A stretch of 64,000 nt of DNA from Hydractinia symbiolongicarpus (lineage: Eukaryota; Cnidaria; Hydrozoa; Anthoathecata; Hydractiniidae): assembly GCF_029227915.1 (NCBI RefSeq), contig NC_079888.1, positions 22,176,001 through 22,240,000 on the forward strand, read 5' to 3'. This document shows, in pieces, positions 10,681 through 22,693 of the stretch (positions are counted from its first letter, which is position 1; every line of letters begins with the position of its first letter). Position numbers and translations under genes: made by a program. The notes under the pieces are model-generated. The model was not told the origin of the DNA, ran no database searches, and saw only the letters and a program-made list of their open reading frames with translations.

Positions 10681-12560
10681 AAACTACAAGTCTCATGCGT
10701 TTTAGTGGTGAAAAAATAATTTAAAAAATCGTTCGGGAAATGAGTTTACTCCCTGGGTACTTTCTTTGTATACTTTTGACTATACGGGCCAAGCCCGGGA
10801 TTTACGGTAAATCGCGGGTTTTCGTTTGCCGGCAATTAAACCTCTTTCATTAAGCGTCTCATCAAAAATGAAAACATTTTTGAAAACTACAAGTCTCATG
10901 CGTTTTAGTGGTGAAAAAATAATTTAAAAAATCGTTCGGGAAATGAGTTTACTCCCTGGGTACTTTCTTTGTACACTTTTGACTATACGGGCCAAGCCCG
11001 GGATTTACGGGAAATCGCGGGTTTTCGTTTTCCGGCGATTAAACCTCTTTCATTAAGCGTCTCATCAAAAATGAAAACATTTTTGAAAACTACAAGTCTC
11101 ACGGTTTTAGTGGTGAAAAAATAATTTAAAAAATCGTTCGGGAAATGAGTTTACTCCCTGGGTACTTTCTTTGTATACTTTTGACTATACGGGTCAAGCC
11201 GGGATTTACGGGAAATCGCGGGTTTTCGTTTGCCGGCGATTAAACTTCTTTTATTCAGCGTCTCATCAAAAATGAAAACATTTTTAAAAACTACAAGTCT
11301 TATGCGTTTTAGTGGTGAAAAGATAATTTAAAAAATCGTTCTGGAAATGACTTTACTCACAGGGTACTTTCTTTGTATACATTGGACTATACGGGCCAAG
11401 CCCGGGATTTACAGGAAATCGCAGGTTTTCGTTTTCCGGCGATTAAACCTCTTTCATTAAGCGTCTCATCAAAAATGAAAACATTTTTGAAAACTACAAG
11501 TCTCATGCGTTTTAGTGGTGAAAAAATAATTTAAAAAATCGTTCGGGAAATGAGTTTACTCCCTGGGTACTTTCTTTGTATACTTTTGACTATACGGGCC
11601 GAGTCCGAGATTTACGGGAAATCGCGGATTTTCGTTTGCCGGCGATTAAACTTCTTTTATTCAGCGTCCCATCAAAAATGAAAACATTTTTGAAAACTAC
11701 AAGTCTCATGCGTTTTAGTGGTGAAAAAATAATTTAAAAAATCGTTCGGGAAATGAGTTTACTCCCTGGGTACTTTCTTTGTATACTTTTGACTATACGG
11801 GCCAAGCCCGGGATTTACGGTAAATCGCGGGTTTTCGTTTGCCGGCAATTAAACCTCTTTCTTTAAGCGTCTCATCAAAAATGAAAACATTTTTGAAAAC
11901 TACAAGTCTCATGCGTTTTAGTGGTGAAAAAATAATTTAAAAAATCGTTCGGGAAATGAGTTTACTCCCTGCGTACTTTCTTTGTATACTTTTGACTATA
12001 CGGGCCAAGCCCGGGATTTACGGGAAATCGCGGGTTTTCGTTTGCCGGCGATTAAACTTCTTTTATTCAGCGTCTCATCAAAAATGAAAACATTTTTCAA
12101 AACTACAAGTCTCATGCGTTTTAGTGATGAAAAAATAATTTAAAAAATCGTTCGGGAAATGAGTTTACTCCCTGGGTACTTTCTTTGTATACTTTTGACT
12201 ATACGGGCCAAGCCCGTGATTTACGGTAAATCGCAGGTTTTCGTTTGCCGGCAATTAAACCTCTTTCTTTAAGCGTCTCATCAAAAATGAAAACATTTTT
12301 GAAAACTACAAGTCTCATGCGTTTTAGTGGTGAAAAAATAATTTAAAAAATCGTTCGGGAAATGAGTTTACTCCCTGGGTACTTTCTTTGTACACTTTTG
12401 ACTATACGGGCCAAGCCCGGGATTTACGGGAAATCGCGGGTTTTCGTTTTCCGGCGATTAAACCTCTTTCATTAAGCGTCTCATCAAAAATGAAAACATT
12501 TTTGAAAACTACAAGTCTCATGCGTTTTAGTGGTGAAAAAATAATTTAAAAAATCGTTCG

Positions 12561-13979
12561 GGAATTGAGTTTACTCCCTGGGTACTTTCTTTGTATACTT
12601 TTGACTATACGGGCCGAGTCCGGGATTTAGGGGAAATCGCGGTATTTCGTTTGCCGGCGATTAAACTTCTTTTATTCAGCGTCCCATCAAATATGAAAAT
12701 ATTTTTGAAAACTACAAGTCTCATGCGTTTAGTGGTAAAAAAATAATATAAAAAATCGTTCGGGAAATGAGTTTACTCCCTGGGTACTTTCTTTGTATAC
12801 TTTTGACTATACGGGCCAAGCCCGGGATTTACGGGAAATCGCGGGTTTTCGTTTGCCGGCGATTAAACTTCTTTTATTCAGCGTCTCATCAAAAATGAAA
12901 ACATTTTTAAAAACTACAAGTCTTATGCGTTTTAGTGTTGAAAAAATAATTTAAAAAATCGTTCTGGAAATGAGTTTACTCCCTGGGTACTTTCTTTGTA
13001 TACTTTTGACTATACGGGCCGAGTCCGGGATTTAGGGAAATCGCAGGTTTTCGTTTGCCGGCGATTAAACTGCTTTTATTCAGCGTCTCATCAAAAATGA
13101 AAACATTTTTGAAAACTACAAGTCTCATGCGTTTTAGTGGTGAAAAAATAATTTAAAAAATCGTTAGGGAAATGAGTTTACTCCCTGGGTACTTTCTTTG
13201 TATACATTCGACTATACGTGCCAAGCCCGGGATTTACGGTAAATCGCGGGTTTTCGTTTGCCGGCGATTAAACCTCTTTCTTTAAGCGTCTCATCAAAAA
13301 TGAAAACATTTTTGAAAACTACAAGTCTCATGCGTTTTAGTGGTGAAAAAATAACTTAAAAAATCGTTCGGGAAATGAGTTTACTCCCTGGGTACTTTCT
13401 TTGTACACTTTTGACTATACGGGCCAAGCCCGGGATTTACGGGAAATCGCGGGTTTTCGTTTTCCGGCGATTAAACCTCTTTCATTAAGCGTCTCATCAA
13501 AAATGAAAACATTTTTGAAAACTACAAGTCTCATGCGTTTTAGTGGTGAACAAAAAATTTAAAAAATCGTTCGGGAAATGAGTTTACTCCCTGGGTACTT
13601 TCTTTGTATACATTCGACTATACGGGCCAAGCCCCGGATTTACGGGAAAACGCGGGATTTCGTTTGCCGGCGATTAAACCTCTTTCATTAAGCGTCTCAT
13701 CTAAAATGAAAACATTTTTGAAAACTACAAGTCTCATGCGTTTTAGTGGTGAAAAAATAATTTAAAAAATCGTTCGGGAAATGAGTTTACTCCCTGGGTA
13801 CTTTCTTTGTACACTTTTGACTATACGGGCCAAGCCCGGGATTTACGGGAAATCGCGGGTTTTCGTTTTCCGGCGATTAAACCTCTTTCATTAAGCGTCT
13901 CATCAAAAATGAAAACATTTTTAAAAACTACAAGTCTCATGCGTTTTAGTGGTGAAAAAAAAATTTAAAAAATCGTTCG
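12561..13979 (+). repeat. 7-monomer block B-A*-C-JK-F-E-F, copy 1 (1419 bp)
   Basis: It begins with a B monomer bearing GGAATTGAG and GCGGTATTTCG, then A*, C, JK (GTTAGGG entry at 13164), F with GAACAAAAAATTT, E and F. The same order occupies 17022-18440 at a constant offset of 4461 bp (22 monomers). The first five monomers recur at 27153. It is followed by an E with CCCCAGATT and a G with ACAGGCCAAGCCGGG. Confidence 0.75.
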
Positions 13980-14993
13980 GGAAATTAGTTTACTCCCTGG
14001 GTACTTTCTTTGTATACATTCGACTATACGGGCCAAGCCCCAGATTTACGGGAAAACGCGGGATTTCGTTTGCCGGCGATTAAACCTCTTTCATTAAGCG
14101 TCTCATCAAAAATGAAAACATTTTTGAAAACTACAAGTCTAATGCGTTTTAGTGGTGAAAAAATAATTTAAAAAATCGTTCGGGAAATGAGTTTACTCCC
14201 TGGGTACTTTCTTTGTATACTTTTGACTATACAGGCCAAGCCGGGATTTACGGGAAATCGCGGGTTTTCGTTTGCCGGCGATTAAACTTCTTTTATTCAG
14301 CGTCTCATCAAAAATGAAAACATTTTTAAAAACTACAAGTCTTATGCGTTTTAGTGGTGAAAAAATAATTTAAAAAATCGTTCTGGAAATGACTTTACTC
14401 ACAGGGTACTTTCTTTGTATACATTGGACTATACGGGCCAAGCCCGGGATTTACGGGAAATCGCGGGTTTTCGTTTGCCGGCGATTAAACTTCTTTTATT
14501 CAGCGTCTCATCAAAAATGAAAACATTTTTGAAAACTACAAGTCTCATGCGTTTTAGTGGTGAAAAAATAATTTAAAAAATCGTTCGGGAAATGAGTTTA
14601 CTCCCTGGGTACTTTCTTTGTATACTTTTGACTATACGGGCCAAGCCCGGGATTTACGGTAAATCGCGGGTTTTCGTTTGCCGGCAATTAAACCTCTTTC
14701 TTTAAGCGTCACATCAAAAATGAAAACATTTTTGAAAACTGCAAGTCTCATGCGTTTTAGTGGTGAAAAAATAATTTAAAAAATCGTTCGGGAAATGAGT
14801 TTACTCCCTATGTACTTTCTTTGTACACTTTTGACTATACGGGCCAAGCCCGGGATTTACGGGAAATCGCGGGTTTTCGTTTTCCGGCGATTAAACCTCT
14901 TTCATTAAGCGTCTCATCAAAAATGAAAACATTTTTGAAAACTACAAGTCTCATGCGTTTTAGTGGTGAAAAAATAATTTAAAAAATCGTTCG

Positions 14994-15804
14994 GGAAATG
15001 AGTTTACTCCCTGGGTACTTTCTTTGTATACTTTTGACTATACGGGCCGAGTCCGGGATTTACGGGAAATCGCGGATTTTCGTTTGCCGGCGATTAAACT
15101 TCTTTTATTCAGCGTCCCATCAAATATGAAAATATTTTTGAAAACTACAAGTCTCATGCGTTTTAGTGGTGAAAAAATAATTTAAAAAATCGTTCGGGAA
15201 ATGAGTTTACTCCCTGGGTACTTTCTTTGTACACTTTTGACTATACGGGCCAAGCCCGGGATTTACGGGAAATCGCGGGTTTTCGTTTTCCGGCGATTAA
15301 ACCTCTTTCATTAAGCGTCTCATCAAAAATGAAAACATTTTTGAAAACTACAAGTCTCATGCGTTTTAGTGGTGAAAAAAAAATTTAAAAAATCGTTCGG
15401 GAAATGAGTTTACTCCCTGGGTACTTTCTTTGTATACTTTTGACTATACAGGCCAAGCCGGGATTTAGGGGAAATCGCGGGTTTTCGTTTGCCGGCGATT
15501 AAACTTCTTTTATTCAGCGTCTCATCAAAAATGAAAACATTTTTAAAAACTACAAGTCTTGTGCGTTTTAGTGGTGAAAAAATAATTTAAAAAATCGTTC
15601 TGGAAATGACTTTACTCACAGGGTACTTTCTTTGTATACATTGGACTATACGGGCCAAGCCCGGGATTTACGGGAAATCGCGGGTTTTCGTTTTCCGGCG
15701 ATTAAACCTCTTTCATTAAGCGTCTCATCAAAAATGAAAACATTTTTGAAAACTACAAGTCTCATGCGTTTTAGTGGTGAAAAAATAATTTAAAAAATCG
15801 TTCG
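14994..15804 (+). repeat. Tetramer B/A-F-G-D, copy 1 (811 bp)
   Basis: It holds a chimeric B/A monomer 14994-15196 (B through AAAATATTTTTG, then the A-type GCGTTTTAGTGG end), F 15197-15399, G 15400-15601 with the rare ACAGGCCAAGCCGGG, TTTAGGGG and TCTTGTGCG, and D 15602-15804. An adjacent second copy follows directly, so this is a direct tandem duplication. Confidence 0.85.
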
Positions 15805-16615
15805 GGAAATGAGTTTACTCCCTGGGTACTTTCTTTGTATACTTTTGACTATACGGGCCGAGTCCGGGATTTACGGGAAATCGCGGATTTTCGTTTGCCG
15901 GCGATTAAACTTCTTTTATTCAGCGTCCCATCAAATATGAAAATATTTTTGAAAACTACAAGTCTCATGCGTTTTAGTGGTGAAAAAATAATTTAAAAAA
16001 TCGTTCGGGAAATGAGTTTACTCCCTGGGTACTTTCTTTGTACACTTTTGACTATACGGGCCAAGCCCGGGATTTACGGGAAATCGCGGGTTTTCGTTTT
16101 CCGGCGATTAAACCTCTTTCATTAAGCGTCTCATCAAAAATGAAAACATTTTTGAAAACTACAAGTCTCATGCGTTTTAGTGGTGAAAAAAAAATTTAAA
16201 AAATCGTTCGGGAAATGAGTTTACTCCCTGGGTACTTTCTTTGTATACTTTTGACTATACAGGCCAAGCCGGGATTTAGGGGAAATCGCGGGTTTTCGTT
16301 TGCCGGCGATTAAACTTCTTTTATTCAGCGTCTCATCAAAAATGAAAACATTTTTAAAAACTACAAGTCTTGTGCGTTTTAGTGGTGAAAAAATAATTTA
16401 AAAAATCGTTCTGGAAATGACTTTACTCACAGGGTACTTTCTTTGTATACATTGGACTATACGGGCCAAGCCCGGGATTTACGGGAAATCGCGGGTTTTC
16501 GTTTGCCGGCGATTAAACTTCTTTTATTCAGCGTCTCATCAAAAATGAAAACATTTTTGAAAACTACAAGTCTCATGCGTTTTAGTGGTGAAAAAATAAT
16601 TTAAAAAATCGTTCG
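15805..16615 (+). repeat. Tetramer B/A-F-G-D, copy 2 (811 bp)
   Basis: It repeats the previous 811 bp, including ACAGGCCAAGCCGGG at 16259 and TCTTGTGCG near 16371. The last monomer switches from D (CATTGGAC) to A-type (TTTGCCGGCG, AACTTCTTTTATTCAGCG). From there it matches the region starting near 14411 at an offset of 2028 bp, including the rare CTCCCTATGTAC at 14803 and 16831. The switch marks the exchange point. Confidence 0.85.
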
Positions 16616-17021
16616 GGAAATGAGTTTACTCCCTGGGTACTTTCTTTGTATACTTTTGACTATACGGGCCAAGCCCGGGATTTACGGTAAATCGCGGGTT
16701 TTCGTTTGCCGGCAATTAAACCTCTTTCTTTAAGAGTCTCATCAAAAATGAAAACATTTTTGAAAACTACAAGTCTCATGCGTTTTAGTGGTGAAAAAAT
16801 AATTTAAAAAATCGTTCGGGAAATGAGTTTACTCCCTATGTACTTTCTTTGTACACTTTTGACTATACGGGCCAAGCCCGGGATTTACGGGAAATCGCGG
16901 GTTTTCGTTTTCCGGCGATTAAACCTCTTTCATTAAGCGTCTCATCAAAAATGAAAACATTTTTGAAAACTACAAGTCTCATGCGTTTCAGTGGTGAAAA
17001 AATAATTTAAAAAATCGTTCG

Positions 17022-18440
17022 GGAAATGAGTTTACTCCCTGGGTACTTTCTTTGTATACTTTTGACTATACGGGCCGAGTCCGGGATTTACGGGAAATCG
17101 CGGATTTTCGTTTGCCGGCGATTAAACTTCTTTTATTCAGCGTCCCATCAAATATGAAAATATTTTTGAAAACTACAAGTCTCATGCGTTTAGTGGTAAA
17201 AAAATAATATAAAAAATCGTTCGGGAAATGAGTTTACTCCCTGGGTACTTTCTTTGTATACTTTTGACTATACGGGCCAAGCCCGGGATTTACGGGAAAT
17301 CGCGGGTTTTCGTTTGCCGGCGATTAAACTTCTTTTATTCAGCGTCTCATCAAAAATGAAAACATTTTTAAAAACTACAAGTCTTATGCGTTTTAGTGTT
17401 AAAAAAAAAATTTAAAAAATCGTTCTGGAAATGAGTTTACTCCCTGGGTACTTTCTTTGTATACTTTTGACTATACGGGCCGAGTCCGGGATTTAGGGAA
17501 ATCGCAGGTTTTCGTTTGCCGGCGATTAAACTGCTTTTATTCAGCGTCTCATCAAAAATGAAAACATTTTTGAAAACTACAAGTCTCATGCGTTTTAGTG
17601 GTGAAAAAATAATTTAAAAAATCGTTAGGGAAATGAGTTTACTCCCTGGGTACTTTCTTTGTATACATTCGACTATACGTGCCAAGCCCGGGATTTACGG
17701 TAAATCGCGGGTTTTCGTTTGCCGGCGATTAAACCTCTTTCTTTAAGCGTCTCATCAAAAATGAAAACATTTTTGAAAACTACAAGTCTCATGCGTTTTA
17801 GTGGTGAAAAAATAATTTAAAAAATCGTTCGGGAAATGAGTTTACTCCCTGGGTACTTTCTTTGTACACTTTTGACTATACGGGCCAAGCCCGGGATTTA
17901 CGGGAAATCGCGGGTTTTCGTTTTCCGGCGATTAAACCTCTTTCATTAAGCGTCTCATCAAAAATGAAAACATTTTTGAAAACTACAAGTCTCATGCGTT
18001 TTAGTGGTGAAAAAAAAATTTAAAAAATCGTTCGGGAAATGAGTTTACTTCCTGGGTACTTTCTTTGTATACATTCGACTATACGGGCCAAGCCCCGGAT
18101 TTACGGGAAAACGCGGGATTTCGTTTGCCGGCGATTAAACCTCTTTCATTAAGCGTCTCATCAAAAATAAAAACATTTTTGAAAACTACAAGTCTCATGC
18201 GTTTTAGTGGTGAAAAAATAATTTAAAAAATCGTTCGGGAAATGAGTTTACTCCCTGGGTACTTTCTTTGTACACTTTTGACTATACGGGCCAAGCCCGG
18301 GATTTACGGGAAATCGCGGGTTTTCGTTTTCCGGCGATTAAACCTCTTTCATTAAGCGTCTCATCAAAAATGAAAACATTTTTGAAAACTACAAGTCTCA
18401 TGCGTTTTAGTGGTGAAAAAATAATTTAAAAAATCGTTCG
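17022..18440 (+). repeat. 7-monomer block B-A*-C-JK-F-E-F, copy 2
   Basis: The order matches the copy at 12561, offset 4461 bp. Differences I noticed: GGAAATGAG and GCGGATTTTCG in the first B; a GTTAAAAAAAAAATTT end on A*; GAAAAAAAATTT in place of GAACAAAAAATTT; and TTCCTGGG in E. Its right edge joins a D-type monomer at 18441 without the usual GTTCTGG junction, which indicates a join made by exchange. Confidence 0.75.
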
Positions 18441-21400
18441 GGAAATGAGTTTACTCACAGGGTACTTTCTTTGTATACATTGGACTATACGGGCCAAGCC
18501 CGGGATTTACGGGAAATCGCGGGTTTTCGTTTTCCGGCGATTAAACCTCTTTCATTAAGCGTCTCATCAAAAATGAAAACATTTTTGAAAACTACAAGTC
18601 TCATGCGTTTTAGTGGTGAAAAAAAAATTTAAAAAATCGTTCGGGAAATGAGTTTACTCCCTGGGTACTTTCTTTGTATACATTCGACTATACGGGCCAA
18701 GCCCCGGATTTACGGGAAAACGCGGGATTTCGTTTGCCGGCGATTAAACCTCTTTTATTAAGCGTCTCATCTAAAATGAAAACATTTTTAAAAACTACAA
18801 GTCTCATGCGTTTTAGTGGTGAAAAAATAATTTAAAAATCGTTCGGGAAATGAGTTTACTCCCTGGGTACTTTCTTTGTATACTTTTGACTATACGGGCT
18901 GAGTCCGGGATTTACGGGAAATCGCGGATTTTCGTTTGCCGGCGATTATACTTCTTTTATTCAGCGTCCCATCAAATATTTAAATATTTTTGAAAACTAC
19001 AAGTCTCATGCGTTTAGTAGTAAAAAAATAATATAAAAAATCGTTCTGGAAATGAGTTTACTCACAGGGTACTTTCTTTGTATACATTCGACTATACGGG
19101 CCAAGCCCGGGATTTACGGGAAATCGCGGGTTTACGTTTGCCGGCGATTAAACTTCTTTTATTCAGCGTCTCATCAAAAATGAAAACATTTTTGAAAACT
19201 ACAAGTCTCATGCGTTTTAGTGGTGAAAAAATAATTTAAAAAATCGTTCCGGGAAATGAGTTTACTCCCTGGGTACTTTCTTTGCATACTTTTGACTATA
19301 CGGGCCGAGTCCGGGATTTACGGGAAATCGCGGATTTTCGTTTGCCGGCGATTAAACTTCTTTTATTCAGCGTCCCATCAAATATGAAAAAATTTTTGAA
19401 AACTACAAGTCTCATGCGTTTAGTGGTAAAAAAATAATATAAAAAATCGTTCGGGAAATGAGTTTACTCCCTGGGTACTTTCTTTGTATACTTTTGACTA
19501 TACGGGCCAAGCCCGGGATTTACGGGAAATCGCGGGTTTTCGTTTGCCGGCGATTAAACTTCTTTTATTCGGCGTCTCATCAAAAATGAAAACATTTTTA
19601 AAAACTACAAGTCTTATGCGTTTTAGTGTTGAAAAAATAATTTAAAAAATCGTTCTGGAAATGAGTTTACTCCCTGGGTACTTTCTTTGTATACTTTTCA
19701 CTATACGGGCCGAGTCCGGGATTTAGGGAAATCGCAGGATTTCGTTTGCCGGCGATTAAACTGCTTTTATTCGGCGTCTCATCAAAAATGAAAACATTTT
19801 TAAAAACTACAAGTCTTATGCGTTTTAGTTGTGAAAAAATAAATTAAAAAATCGTTCTGGAAATGCGTTTACTCACAGGGTACTTTCTTTGTATACATTC
19901 GACTATACGGGCCAAGCCCGGGATTTACGGGAAATCGCGGGTTTTCGTTTTCCGGCGGCTAAACCTCTTTCATTAAACGTCTCATCAAAAATGAAAACAT
20001 TTTTGAAAACTACAAGTCTCATGCGTATTAGTGGTGAAAAAAAAATTTAAAAAATCGTTCGGGAAATGAGTTTACTCCCTGGGTACTTTCTTTGTATACA
20101 TTCGACTATACGGGCCAAGCCCCGGATTTACGGGAAAACGCGGGATTTCGTTTGCCGGCGATTAAACCTCTTTCATTAAGCGTCTCATCAAAAATGAAAA
20201 CATTTTTGAAAACTACAAGTCTCATGCGTTTTAGTGGTGAAAAAATAATTTAAAAAATCGTTCGGGAAATGAGTTTACTCCCTGGGTACTTTCTTTGTAT
20301 ACATTCGACTATACGGGCCAAGCCCGGGATTTACGGGAAATCGCGGGTTTTCGTTTGCCGGCGATTAAACTTCTTTTATTCAGCGTCTCATCAAAAATGA
20401 AAACATTTTTGAAAACAACAAGTCTCACGGTTTTAGTGGTGAAAAAATAATTTAAAAAATCGTTCGGGAAATAAGTTTACTCCCTGGGTACTTTCTTTGT
20501 ATACTTTTGACTATACGGGTCAAGCCGGGATTTACGGGAAATCGCGGGTTTTCGTTTGCCGGCGATTAAACTTCTTTTATTCAGCGTCTCATCAAAAATG
20601 AAAACATTTTTAAAAACTACAAGTCTTATGCGTTTTAGTGGTGAAAAGATAATTTAAAAAATCGTTCTGGAAATGACTTTACTCACAGGGTACTTTCTTT
20701 GTATACATTGGACTATACGGGCCAAGCCCGGGATTTACAGGAAATCGCAGGTTTTCGTTTTCCGGCGATTAAACCTCTTTCATTAAGCGTCTCATCAAAA
20801 ATGAAAACATTTTTGAAAACTACAAGTCTCATGCGTTTTAGTGGTGAAAAAATAATTTAAAAAATCGTTCGGGAAATGAGTTTACTCCCTGGGTACTTTT
20901 TTTGTATACTTTTGACTATACGGGCCGAGTCCGGGATTTACGGGAAATCGCGGATTTTCGTTTGCCGGCGATTAAACTTCTTTTATTCAGCGTCCCATCA
21001 AATATGAAAATATTTTTGAAAACTACAAGTCACATGCGTTTAGTGGTAAAAAAATAATATAAAAAATCGTTCGGGAAATGAGTTTACTCCCTGGGTACTT
21101 TCTTTGTATACTTTTGACTATACGGGCCAAGCCCGGGATTTACGGGAAATCGCGGGTTTTCGTTTGCCGGCGATTAAACTTCTTTTATTCAGCGTCTCAT
21201 CAAAAATGAAAACATTTTTGAAAACTACAAGTCTCATGCGTTTTAGTGGTGAAAAAATAATTTAAAAAATCGTTCGGGAAATGAGTTTACTCCCTGGGTA
21301 CTTTCTTTGTATACTTTTGACTATACGGGCCAAGCCCGGGATTTACGGTAAATCGCGGGTTTTCGTTTGCCGGCAATTAAACCTCTTTCTTTAAGCGTCT

Positions 21401-21783
21401 CATCAAAAATGAAAACATTTTTGAAAACTACAAGTCTCATGCGTTTTAGTGGTGAAAAAATAATTTAAAAAATCGTTCGGGAAATGAGTTTACTCCCTGG
21501 GTACTTTCTTTGTACACTTTTGACTATACGGGCCAAGCCCGGGATTTACGGGAAATCGCGGGTTTTCGTTTTCCGGCGATTAAACCTCTTTCATTAAGCG
21601 TCTCATCAAAAATGAAAACATTTTTGAAAACTACAAGTCTCACGGTTTTAGTGGTGAAAAAATAATTTAAAAAATCGTTCGGGAAATGAGTTTACTCCCT
21701 GGGTACTTTCTTTGTATACTTTTGACTATACGGGTCAAGCCGGGATTTACGGGAAATCGCGGGTTTTCGTTTGCCGGTGATTA
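18441..21783 (+). repeat. ~3.8 kb block, copy 2 of 3 (right end cut)
   Basis: Same order as the block at 7900 with offset 10541 bp. Tracers: AATATTTAAATATT 18975, GGCGGCTAAAC about 19954, L near 20426, GAAAAGATAATTT about 20642, CACATGCG about 21030. Private changes include GCATAC near 19280 and ACTTTTTTTGT near 20896, which are shared with copy 3 but not copy 1. Copies 2 and 3 therefore share a more recent common source. The block ends inside the chimeric monomer at 21682. Confidence 0.75.
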
Positions 21784-21883
21784 AACTTCTTTTATTAAAC
21801 GTCTCATCAAAAATGAAAACATTTTTGAAAACTACAAGTCTCATGCGTATTAGTGGTGAAAAAAAAATTTAAAAAATCGTTCG
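21682..21883 (+). repeat. Chimeric monomer marking an exchange point
   Basis: The 5' part is class G (GTCAAGCCGGGATTTACGGG). After GCCGGTGATTAAACTTC it changes within about 20 bases to the CATTAAACGTCTC type and ends GCGTATTAGTGG with a long A-tract, as in the D monomer near 19860. Everything after it matches 20062 onward at an offset of 1822 bp. The crossover therefore lies at about 21777-21797. Confidence 0.75.
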
Positions 21884-22693
21884 GGAAATGAGTTTACTCC
21901 CTGGGTACTTTCTTTGTATACATTCGACTATACGGGCCAAGCCCCGGATTTACGGGAAAACGCGGGATTTCGTTTGCCGGCGATTAAACCTCTTTCATTA
22001 AGCGTCTCATCAAAAATGAAAACATTTTTGAAAACTACAAGTCTCATGCGTTTTAGTGGTGAAAAAATAATTTAAAAAATCGTTCGGGAAATGAGTTTAC
22101 TCCCTGGGTACTTTCTTTGTATACATTCGACTATACGGGCCAAGCCCGGGATTTACGGGAAATCGCGGGTTTTCGTTTGCCGGCGATTAAACTTCTTTTA
22201 TTCAGCGTCTCATCAAAAATGAAAACATTTTTGAAAACTACAAGTCTCACGGTTTTAGTGGTGAAAAAATAATTTAAAAAATCGTTCGGGAAATAAGTTT
22301 ACTCCCTGGGTACTTTCTTTGTATACTTTTGACTATACGGGTCAAGCCGGGATTTACGGGAAATCGCGGGTTTTCGTTTGCCGGCGATTAAACTTCTTTT
22401 ATTCAGCGTCTCATCAAAAATGAAAACATTTTTAAAAACTACAAGTCTTATGCGTTTTAGTGGTGAAAAGATAATTTAAAAAATCGTTCTGGAAATGACT
22501 TTACTCACAGGGTACTTTCTTTGTATACATTGGACTATACGGGCCAAGCCCGGGATTTACAGGAAATCGCAGGTTTTCGTTTTCCGGCGATTAAACCTCT
22601 TTCATTAAGCGTCTCATCAAAAATGAAAACATTTTTGAAAACTACAAGTCTCATGCGTTTTAGTGGTGAAAAAATAATTTAAAAAATCGTTCG
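21884..22693 (+). repeat. E-L-G-D tetramer, duplicate of 20062-20871
   Basis: Four monomers, 810 bp, repeat 20062-20871 at a constant offset of 1822 bp. They are E, L (CTCACGGTTTT), G (GGAAATAAG, GTCAAGCCGGG, GAAAAGATAATTT) and D (GAAATGACTTTACTCACAGG, ACAGGAAATCGCAGG). This inserted module separates copies 2 and 3 of the 3.8 kb block. Confidence 0.8.

Larger units (their letters stand above)
10533..10735 (+). repeat. Reference monomer, class A (203 bp)
   Basis: This copy equals the consensus I derived by reading across the array. It has 77 G+C of 203 (38%) and 12 CpG if the junction with the next monomer is included. Positions 48-104 are GC- and CpG-rich, and positions 105-203 are AT-rich with A-tracts near 129-133, 179-184 and 191-196. 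Class A signatures are CTTTTGAC, CCAAGCCCGGG, GCGGGTTTTCG, GCGTCTCATC, CATGCGTTTTAGTGG and AAAAAATAATTT. The other classes are most simply described as departures from it. I use it as the coordinate frame for all monomer positions in this annotation. Confidence 0.95.
7900..11670 (+). repeat. ~3.8 kb block, copy 1 of 3
   Basis: Monomers run D, E, GGGCTGAG B (with AATATTTAAATATT at 8434), D/H hybrid, B, A*, C/J chimera, D with GGCGGCTAAAC at 9413, E, L, G with GAAAAGATAATTT, D with ACAGGAAATCGCAGG, CACATGCG B, A, K, F, G, D, then part of a B. All these markers recur at +10541 and +14794 bp. The right boundary is inside the B/A chimera that begins near 11546, where this copy switches to AAAAATG while copy 3 stays class B. 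Confidence 0.75.

Noticed and set aside
10533-10735. Possible CENP-B box
   Set aside because: The core TTCG....A..CGGG was compared with TTCGTTTGCCGGCG and with GTTCGGGAAATGAGTT. Both fail at several required positions, and the reverse strand of the consensus has no TTCG.
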